Shown: piece by piece, positions 58,004-64,000 of the stretch | Layout: each line of letters begins with the position of its first letter | Position numbering within the stretch: position 1 is the stretch's first letter | Assembly: GCA_020342235.1 (NCBI GenBank) | Contig: CP073218.1 | Coordinates: 310,001 to 374,000, forward strand | Source: Saccharomycopsis phalli | Taxonomy: Eukaryota; Ascomycota; Saccharomycetes; Ascoideales; Saccharomycopsidaceae | Direction of reading: 5' to 3' | Length of the DNA stretch: 64,000 nucleotides | Made by a program: the position numbers and the translations under genes | Notes under the pieces: generated by a model | Databases searched by the model: none | Told to the model about the DNA's origin: nothing | The model's input: the letters and a program-made list of their open reading frames with translations, nothing else

Positions 58004-59101
58004 TCAACATCGAATCACGCCATGGGTAAAATCGCCCACGTTTCGATTTTTAGAGAATACAAACTCCAACTTGTCGTTCTTGGCAGCAAACACAAACGTT
58101 TCTGTTGAGTGACCGTAAATTATTGATTTGGAGATGACTTCTCCTGTTGTGTGATTTATTTCTTTGACTAATCCGACCACTCCAACGTAGATAATAGGAA
58201 CGGTTAAGTTCTGGGGATGTCGTGCCTGAAGCTCAACGCTCCTCAGGGCCCTTTTTATTGCATCCACCAAAGTCTCAGATGCCAAATAGCCGTCTTCAAT
58301 GTGGAGAGATGTCAAAATATACTGACAACAGAACCTACAAAGGTCCATGGCAATAATATCTTCACCATTTCCAGAAGCTAGTAGGGAAATGACAAACAGG
58401 CTACTAGACCTTTCATCAAATAATGGCAAGTTTTCGCTACCCATGACGTAACCTCCGGTACCATAGATGGCTGCACACCCCATTCTCCCGTCAGGTTTCA
58501 ATAAATTACCACCGGAGCAAGCACCATTAATTATTCTGCCATTCTCTTCCACTGTAATTCCCACTGTATCCGTCACCTCCTCTGTAATACGTCTTGTTCT
58601 TTCGCTGCTCCATCTTTCGTGCTGTAGTCTTCTTTCTTTTGTCACTAGTGGCTTTCCAAACCCATCGTCAAAGGGACAGCCTTCTTTATAATAATCCACA
58701 TCGTTATCCACAAATGCACAAGTCCGACTAATGCCGATGCGATTGCTTCCAGTTTCAAACTCTTGCATCTGGAGCAAGTTGAGACACCTTGCAATGGGAT
58801 TGGCAAACTTGGAAATGCCCGTTAGACAAAAAAACTTGGAAATGCCCCTGGAATCACGCAATATAACCATTGCATCATTTATGACTTTGCCTGTGGAAGA
58901 TAGGTTAGAGCCATAACCGCAATTTGTCAAATTTGAGTCTTCCAAGATCTTGGAGATGCTGTACATCTTTTGCAATAAGTCATCTTCATCGCTGCACACA
59001 CTAGGTTTTTTCGACGTCAACGCCACTTTGGCCAATCTTTTCAACTTGCTATACTTTTCGTATGAGGTATTGCCTGCTCCAAGATGTATTAAACTGACCA
59101 T
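58004..59101 (-). CDS. Taspase-like threonine N-terminal-nucleophile hydrolase (asparaginase-2 family)
   Basis: The ATG at 59101 gives 365 aa beginning MVSLIHLGAGNTSYEKYSKL, aligned with the HAGAG start of taspase. LTNCGYGSNLSSTGKVINDAM corresponds to the NAGMGSNL block. DTVGITVEENGRIINGACSGG contains the predicted autocleavage and catalytic Thr (residue 179, first residue of TVGIT). GRMGCAAIYGTGGYVM and YGHSTETFVFA match the taspase GRVG...YGCG and SHTTES segments. Family members cleave themselves before the Thr and then act as an Asp/Asn-directed protease or hydrolase. I know of no S. cerevisiae equivalent. The substrate here is unknown. A longer start at 59143 is possible. Confidence 0.85.
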   Translation of the reverse strand: MVSLIHLGAGNTSYEKYSKLKRLAKVALTSKKPSVCSDEDDLLQKMYSISKILEDSNLTNCGYGSNLSSTGKVINDAMVILRDSRGISKFFCLTGISKFANPIARCLNLLQMQEFETGSNRIGISRTCAFVDNDVDYYKEGCPFDDGFGKPLVTKERRLQHERWSSERTRRITEEVTDTVGITVEENGRIINGACSGGNLLKPDGRMGCAAIYGTGGYVMGSENLPLFDERSSSLFVISLLASGNGEDIIAMDLCRFCCQYILTSLHIEDGYLASETLVDAIKRALRSVELQARHPQNLTVPIIYVGVVGLVKEINHTTGEVISKSIIYGHSTETFVFAAKNDKLEFVFSKNRNVGDFTHGVIRC

Positions 59102-59196
59102 TGGGCACACCAGCTGTAGTGTGGAGCTTGTATGAGCGATCACGTGCCAAACACGAAAAACCCAAGAGAACCAGGCGCCAAAATCATTGGATTAAA
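59102..59196. promoter_or_regulatory. 95-bp divergent promoter, taspase-like gene / RFC3, with CACGTG
   Basis: CACGTG at 59141-59146 is central, 40 bp from the taspase-like ATG and 51 bp from the RFC3 ATG. There is no TATA run. Confidence 0.5.
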
Positions 59197-60177
59197 ATGT
59201 CCAAGGAACACTTACCATGGGTGGAGAAATATCGACCTGAGTCAATGTCTGATATATATGGCCAGAAGGATATTGTGGCTACGCTAGACAAGTTTGTGGA
59301 AGAAGGAAAGTTACCTCATTTACTATTTTATGGGCCGCCAGGCACAGGAAAGACATCTACGGTGCTTGCAATGGCACGTAAGATCTATGGCGACAAGAAT
59401 TACAAGCTGATGATATTGGAGTTGAATGCGTCGGATGACAGAGGTATTGACGTGGTGAGAAAGCAGGTGAAGAATTTCGCCAGTACCATGCAGATCTTCA
59501 ACCGAGGGTTCAAGTTGATTATCCTCGACGAAGCGGACTCCATGACGAATGTGGCGCAGAATGCCTTGCGGAGAATCATAGAGAAGTATACTGCAAATGC
59601 ACGGTTTGTGATTTTAGCAAACTACGCTCATAAATTGAATCCGGCGTTGTTGTCGCGATGCACGCGGTTTAGATTCCAGCCGTTACCTGAGGTTGCGATT
59701 AAGCAGCGAATCGAGTACGTAATGGACAAGGAGCATGTGAAAGTGCACGATGACGCGGTGGAAGCCCTCATGTCATTGTCCAAGGGTGATATGCGAAAGT
59801 CTTTAAACGTGCTCCAAGCATGCTTCAATGGACTCGATGATCCGACACAGGCGGTGACCAAAGAAATGGTATACGAGTGTATTGGAAATGCCAATCCCGA
59901 CGATATCAACGGGCTTTTGGACAGTATATTGAAGGAGGACTTCACCACGGCTTACTTATACTTTGACCAGATCACCAAAGTCAAGGGATTGGCGTTGGTG
60001 GATATTTTGGGCGGGTTCATTGAGATATTGGCAGGTTATAATTTAAAACCTAGTAGTCGGGTTGCGATTTTAAAAGGCTTGAGCGAGATTGAGTATAGTA
60101 TTAGCAAGGGGGGTAATACGCAGATACAGAGTAGTGCAGTGATTGCCAGCATCAAGGCAGGCTTTGAGCTGTCGTGA
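59197..60177 (+). CDS. RFC3: Replication factor C subunit Rfc3
   Basis: A 326-aa AAA+ clamp-loader subunit that opens PCNA at primer-template junctions. The ATG at 59197 gives MSKEHLPWVEKYRPESMSDIYGQ. Walker A is GPPGTGKTST, Walker B LIILDEAD, and the arginine-finger SRC motif lies in ALLSRCTRFRFQPLPE. ELNASDDRGIDVVRKQVKNFAST is typical of Rfc3 and human RFC5. EYSISKGGNTQIQSSAVIASI is the C-terminal collar. The CTG codon at 59407 sits just before MILELN, where human RFC5 has Ser and yeast Rfc3 Asn. Confidence 0.95.
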   Translation: MSKEHLPWVEKYRPESMSDIYGQKDIVATLDKFVEEGKLPHLLFYGPPGTGKTSTVLAMARKIYGDKNYKLMILELNASDDRGIDVVRKQVKNFASTMQIFNRGFKLIILDEADSMTNVAQNALRRIIEKYTANARFVILANYAHKLNPALLSRCTRFRFQPLPEVAIKQRIEYVMDKEHVKVHDDAVEALMSLSKGDMRKSLNVLQACFNGLDDPTQAVTKEMVYECIGNANPDDINGLLDSILKEDFTTAYLYFDQITKVKGLALVDILGGFIEILAGYNLKPSSRVAILKGLSEIEYSISKGGNTQIQSSAVIASIKAGFELS

Positions 60178-60244
60178 ACTTTTTGAGTCGCGGACTATAG
60201 AAGAGCTAGCAAAGTATCATTTATATATATACGTATTTAGACCA

Positions 60245-62185
60245 CTAAACTAATCCAATATTAGTCTTCAATCCCTGAAGCGTGTCTCTCAACTTTAACT
60301 TGACAGATTCCTTAACCTGGCTGTTGTTAAGGACCTTGGTAGTGTAGAACTTGTCCAACTTTAGTGGATCAACAAAGCCGAGCTTTCTTTGGGAAGCCAA
60401 AAGGTTGCATAAACAGCGGACCACCATAACAAACTTGGCAACATCAGAGTTGTTTACCTCTGGGAGATCAACTATAGTTAGTCCTTTGAGGATAATCGCG
60501 GTGATGGCTTCCTGGTCGTCTAGATTCCGGATAATAATTCTAAGCAAGTCATAGCCGACCAACTCTCCTTGCTGTATGATATTTTGTGATATATTAAACA
60601 ATTCTTGACAGTTCTTCTTACTGGCCACATTGCCCAACAACTCAGAAATCTCCAACAATTCTCCCTTGGAAAGCTTTAGAGCAATGTCTGTTGTTTTGGA
60701 ATTATAAGCCTCAATTCCTTTGATAATTAGCTCCTTCTTGAAGCTTTCATACACAACAAACTGTGCCGAAGGGTTTCGGTCGGCATATGGGTCGTCATAT
60801 GGTTTAGGCGCACCGCCAAGCTCAACTCCTTGTGAATTCTTGAGAATAAAATCAACCACCTGCGATTGGTAGCTCGACGGTAATTCGTTGTCAGCAAGAA
60901 ACTTCTCGGCTACCGAAAACGGATTGTCAGTCAAGTTAAATGGCAACTTCAAAGGAGGCAGTCCCTCCTTCACGTCAACGTCAAACACAAAGTCGTACAT
61001 TTTACCTTGGTGCTCAACCTTTTTCCCACTGGACTGCACATTGGTAGAGGAAGCCCCTGCACCACCAAGCACCTCTCCTAACTTGTTCCATTGGTGATTG
61101 GACCACTGGTAGGCTTCAATGACACCTGTTTCGTTCTTTACCATAATAACCAGGCCTTCCTTTTTGCCTGGCCGGGTTAAAGCATCGGCAGATGCCAATT
61201 TGGAGTCTTCAATTTGATTTGCCGAGATTGATTGGCTTTGTATCTCGTTTTCCAAGTTCTTATGCAACGTTTCATTCACTCGCGACAGGTTGGACGTAAA
61301 AATCCGTACAACAGAGTCGCTTCCCCCAACGACAATATCATTGTTACCCAATATGGCCAAGCACCATACCGAGATGCATGGAAGAAAGATCGTCTGACGT
61401 GCTTCTGCAGTAGCTAAATCCCAGATCTTGACGCTTCTATCCTCGCCACAGCTGACCAAAGAAGATTTCCCCAAAAGAATGACTTTATATATATAGTTGT
61501 TGTGCCCATTGAAGACTTGCAACACTTTGCCGCTAGCAATATCGACCTTCTTTATGGTCCCGTCGTTGGAAGCAGATACAAATGTGTTGGAATCAATCAC
61601 CTGCAACGACCGTATGACATCAGTATGAAGCCCACTGAAAGTTTTTACCAACTCCCCATCCTTCCAAAGCTTCACTGTCAAATCTGCAGAACATGTCAAC
61701 ACCCGGTGCTCATCGACAAATTGTACGTCCCAAACAGCACCTGTATGACCCTTCAAGACGTATTTTTGCTGCATTCCCTGCCACACAATAGCAGTAGTGT
61801 CCCACGAGCCGGAGACTATCAAGTCATGGTCGACCAAACTGGCCAAAGCGCATACATTCTTCTCATGTCCAAGTAACACGAACTCAGGCTCGGCATATCC
61901 CTTCTCAGACATATTTCCACCTTCAAGCCGAGACCAATTAATGCCACTATCATTTCCACCAGATACCACAAAATAATCGCCGTCAGACTTGCCCCACGCC
62001 AAGGAATTCACAAAGCTGTCGCCACCATACTTCAAACTATCGCTCCAGCTTCCATCCTTCTCTCGCTTCCATTCAATAACTCTGCCGTCACGAGAAGCAG
62101 ACACGATTATATCATCATTATGGCTAATCACATCCTTAATATCCTGATCATGTCCTCGCAATTCTGCCGAAAGTTTGTACTCCAT
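60245..62185 (-). CDS. DOA1: Doa1/Ufd3 ubiquitin-binding Cdc48 cofactor
   Basis: A 646-aa cofactor of the Cdc48 ATPase that controls ubiquitin supply and ubiquitin-dependent degradation and sorting. The N-terminal WD40 propeller has seven repeat-like units (SASRDGRVIEWKR, VSGSWDTTAIVWQG, TCSADLTVKLWKDG, SASNDGTIKKVD, CGEDRSVKIWDLA). The PFU ubiquitin-binding domain follows (about residues 390-450: GKMYDFVFDVDVKEGLPPLKL through VVDFILKN). The PUL armadillo-like domain that binds Cdc48 fills the C-terminus. It is somewhat shorter than S. cerevisiae Doa1 (715 aa), mainly between WD40 and PFU. It is divergent from the spliced gene at 62317 across 131 bp. Confidence 0.94.
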   Translation of the reverse strand: MEYKLSAELRGHDQDIKDVISHNDDIIVSASRDGRVIEWKREKDGSWSDSLKYGGDSFVNSLAWGKSDGDYFVVSGGNDSGINWSRLEGGNMSEKGYAEPEFVLLGHEKNVCALASLVDHDLIVSGSWDTTAIVWQGMQQKYVLKGHTGAVWDVQFVDEHRVLTCSADLTVKLWKDGELVKTFSGLHTDVIRSLQVIDSNTFVSASNDGTIKKVDIASGKVLQVFNGHNNYIYKVILLGKSSLVSCGEDRSVKIWDLATAEARQTIFLPCISVWCLAILGNNDIVVGGSDSVVRIFTSNLSRVNETLHKNLENEIQSQSISANQIEDSKLASADALTRPGKKEGLVIMVKNETGVIEAYQWSNHQWNKLGEVLGGAGASSTNVQSSGKKVEHQGKMYDFVFDVDVKEGLPPLKLPFNLTDNPFSVAEKFLADNELPSSYQSQVVDFILKNSQGVELGGAPKPYDDPYADRNPSAQFVVYESFKKELIIKGIEAYNSKTTDIALKLSKGELLEISELLGNVASKKNCQELFNISQNIIQQGELVGYDLLRIIIRNLDDQEAITAIILKGLTIVDLPEVNNSDVAKFVMVVRCLCNLLASQRKLGFVDPLKLDKFYTTKVLNNSQVKESVKLKLRDTLQGLKTNIGLV

Positions 62186-62316
62186 GGTTACCCCATTGGC
62201 CTGTTAATGTCAACCTGTTTATCTATGTGTTATGAGCGATGGTTCATAGTTATGTGCACTGTACCGAGTGTGCCATCTCGCAGATCACTGGCTCAACCCA
62301 AGAAACACACAACGGT

Positions 62317-63520
62317 ATGTCACGGACTGGGCTTAAACAATTTATTCGTGGGCTAAATACGAAAGCCGTGGATAAAAGTTTGCCGAGAGTCAAGGATACG
62401 TATCATATACCTAAAAAGGGTGTGTATAATGATGATTTTCGCCAAAGCGTACTAACATCCAGTGGTGGAATTGGAAGGATTATTTGCTGGATACAAGCCA
62501 TTATTCTTGGGGACAAATTATAATCTGCAGGATGCAGAATTCAGTATAATTGAAGATGATTACAAGCGGCTTATTGAAGATACTTCCAGCGACAAGTTAA
62601 TACCCTGGGATGCTTCTGCGGGTGGTCTTTTGTATTCGGAAACCGGGTTCAAAAACGTGCCAAAGGATGTCAAGACTACTCTAAGGTTCTTCAAGACACC
62701 TAAAGCCAGTGCCGAAGCAGTAAGGAAGAAATCAAAGTACATTAATTTTAAAGTTCACAACCCTATTGTTGATGAAGTGGCCAACAGCACTAAAACAAGA
62801 GCCAAAGTTGAAAAGAGAGGGTACCATAACGACGAATATGTCGAGGAGGTAAACAAGTTTCACTTGGACGAGTTGAATCATGTATTCATCAAGGAGAAAG
62901 AATTACAGTTACAGTATGTTATAAACAGCTACAAAGCGCGGTTGAATAAGGAACTTAAGAATAAGTACCACACAGAGTTGCTTACCAAGACCCCGATATA
63001 CTGTTTGCCAAAGTATATTTTTTTCCAGCGCAAATCTATATTAAATGAGCAAATGTTCAAGCGCAAATTATTTAAGATATTCCTAAAAGAGACCAACATA
63101 CTCTTTGAAATGATCATGGGGTTTCGGGAAACGGAGTACAACAAAGGCCGGTTCTTGAAAAGCTATCTACGAAACATTCAGCGACTAGTCAATAATCTCG
63201 TGCCCCAGTTGTACATGTGCGAGAACTTGGTGGGTTTTGGTTTGGTGGATACAATTGTTGCCCAGTCTCCTAAGAAGCAATTTGGTCGTATGTACTGGAT
63301 CAATCCGTTAAAACGATTGAACGTTGTGGTCAAAAAGAAGAACAGCATGAATTACTGGAAGTTCAAGCATTACAATTACTATCCAAGTAATACAAAGGAA
63401 CGCATTATCACTCCCGTGACATTAGTGTGCAAATATTGCAAGGAGTATGATGGTACTGCGAAGAATAATATTAATGAAGTAAACGAGGCCAGCGATAAGG
63501 TTGTATTAGCAAGTAAATAG
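62317..63520 (+). CDS. Spliced gene, possible mitochondrial Pet20-like protein
   Basis: Exons are 62317-62419 and 62463-63520; the 43-nt intron (GTGTGT ... GTACTAAC ... ATCCAG) has the best branch point in the window. Only this junction keeps the frame, giving 386 aa: ...DTYHIPKK-VVELEGLFAGYKPLFLGTNY. The basic, acid-free N-terminus (MSRTGLKQFIRGLNTKAVDK) suits a matrix-targeting presequence. ELEGLFAGYKPLFLG resembles the conserved block of fungal Pet20-type mitochondrial proteins, but I cannot confirm it. The remainder is Lys/Asn-rich and helical (FKRKLFKIFLKETNILFEMI), ending near CKYCKEYDG. Confidence 0.65.
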
Positions 63521-63651
63521 AAATACTAGATTGTCATCTGTTATATTTAATGTATTGCTGGAATACAGTGTGTATATACATTAACCAGTGATCATTTTAC
63601 CCTGTCCGATTATGTAATCAAAAGATATTTCCCCATGGTATTGTTACTGCG

Positions 63652-64000
63652 ATGGAGTACAGTATACATCGTACAAAAATGACACTTAAAGACAGTATTT
63701 CGGAAATCAAAGATTGGGTTTATTCAGAGTTTCAATTGAATTCCGTATCGAAAGTGCAAGGGAACGATTCTGCTGTGATTTCTTTGGAGAATAAGCTGCA
63801 ATTTGTTATTAATGTAGCAGGCGATATTTTTGTGATAAATTTGTTGAATAATACCAATACGATTGTTAAGACCTCCCAGATTAAAAATGATGATAAGTTT
63901 ATAAATCAATTCATAGAATCCTTTGCGTCTTGTATTGGTGGCCAAGTGGATGATAAGAAACAGGAAAATACTCAAAAATCAAGCACCAGTCGACCCAGAC
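63652..64000 (+). CDS. Partial gene, 3' end beyond window, uncharacterised
   Basis: An open frame from the ATG at 63652 (or MTLKDSISEIKDW at 63679) with no stop to the window edge, at least 116 codons. The first about 90 residues look like a compact fold (KLQFVINVAGDIFVINLLNN, KFINQFIESFASCIGG) and are followed by a Gln/Ser-rich hydrophilic stretch. There is no signal peptide or membrane segment. I cannot name it from the visible part. Confidence 0.6.
   Translation, partial: MEYSIHRTKMTLKDSISEIKDWVYSEFQLNSVSKVQGNDSAVISLENKLQFVINVAGDIFVINLLNNTNTIVKTSQIKNDDKFINQFIESFASCIGGQVDDKKQENTQKSSTSRPR

Noticed and set aside
1-64000. Search for CRISPR arrays, rRNA, intact retroelements, secondary-metabolite or toxin-antitoxin clusters
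   Set aside because: None seen; gene content is housekeeping and syntenic in style, with no sign of horizontal transfer.

Overview
The window is an ordinary nuclear chromosome segment of a budding yeast (Saccharomycotina). It is gene-dense, with 34 protein-coding genes called and one more running off the right edge. Most have clear Saccharomyces cerevisiae counterparts. Nine genes are split by very short introns near their 5' ends. CTG codons fall where relatives carry Ser or Thr or at variable positions, and not at obviously conserved leucines where I checked, which suggests a CTG-Ser lineage (Candida/Debaryomyces-like). I saw no tRNA, rRNA, CRISPR array, intact transposon or transferred island. 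No gene cluster looks like an undescribed multi-gene system.

Layout. 0.4-9 kb: SEC1 (exocytosis), an Asg1/Cta4-like zinc-cluster regulator, and two unrecognised genes. 9-17 kb: RSM22 (mitoribosome), a C-terminally membrane-anchored protein, TRS20 (TRAPP) and DSN1 (kinetochore). 17-25 kb: a GH63-like gene related to YMR196W, a membrane coiled-coil protein, and the divergent pair UBA3/TRP1 followed by a minisatellite. 25-33 kb: IPP1, GUS1, CDH1, a small secreted-type protein and a tetraspan protein. 33-42 kb: RBK1, CEX1, a 15-bp minisatellite, RAI1, PSA1 and a small SR-rich protein. 42-48 kb: a small membrane coiled-coil gene divergent from UBC13, then BMH1, TVP15 and RAD17. 48-56 kb: a Hap1-type zinc-cluster regulator, a small spliced membrane protein, PUS4 and MID1. 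56-64 kb: YPK3, a taspase-like threonine hydrolase divergent from RFC3, DOA1, a spliced possibly mitochondrial gene, and a partial gene.

The genes are housekeeping functions in unrelated pathways (secretion, translation, ubiquitin and NEDD8 conjugation, checkpoint, cell wall precursor supply), arranged as usual in yeast. What ties the window together is regulatory. A TTACCCGG/CCGGGTAA (Reb1-like) element sits about 50 bp upstream of several start codons, and CACGTG (Cbf1-like) elements occur in many other intergenic regions. The observations most worth checking are the recurrent promoter motif, the spliced 104-residue membrane protein, the cysteine-poor Rsm22, the taspase-like gene, the minisatellite carrying a copy of the TRP1 3' end, and a diverged dispersed repeat.
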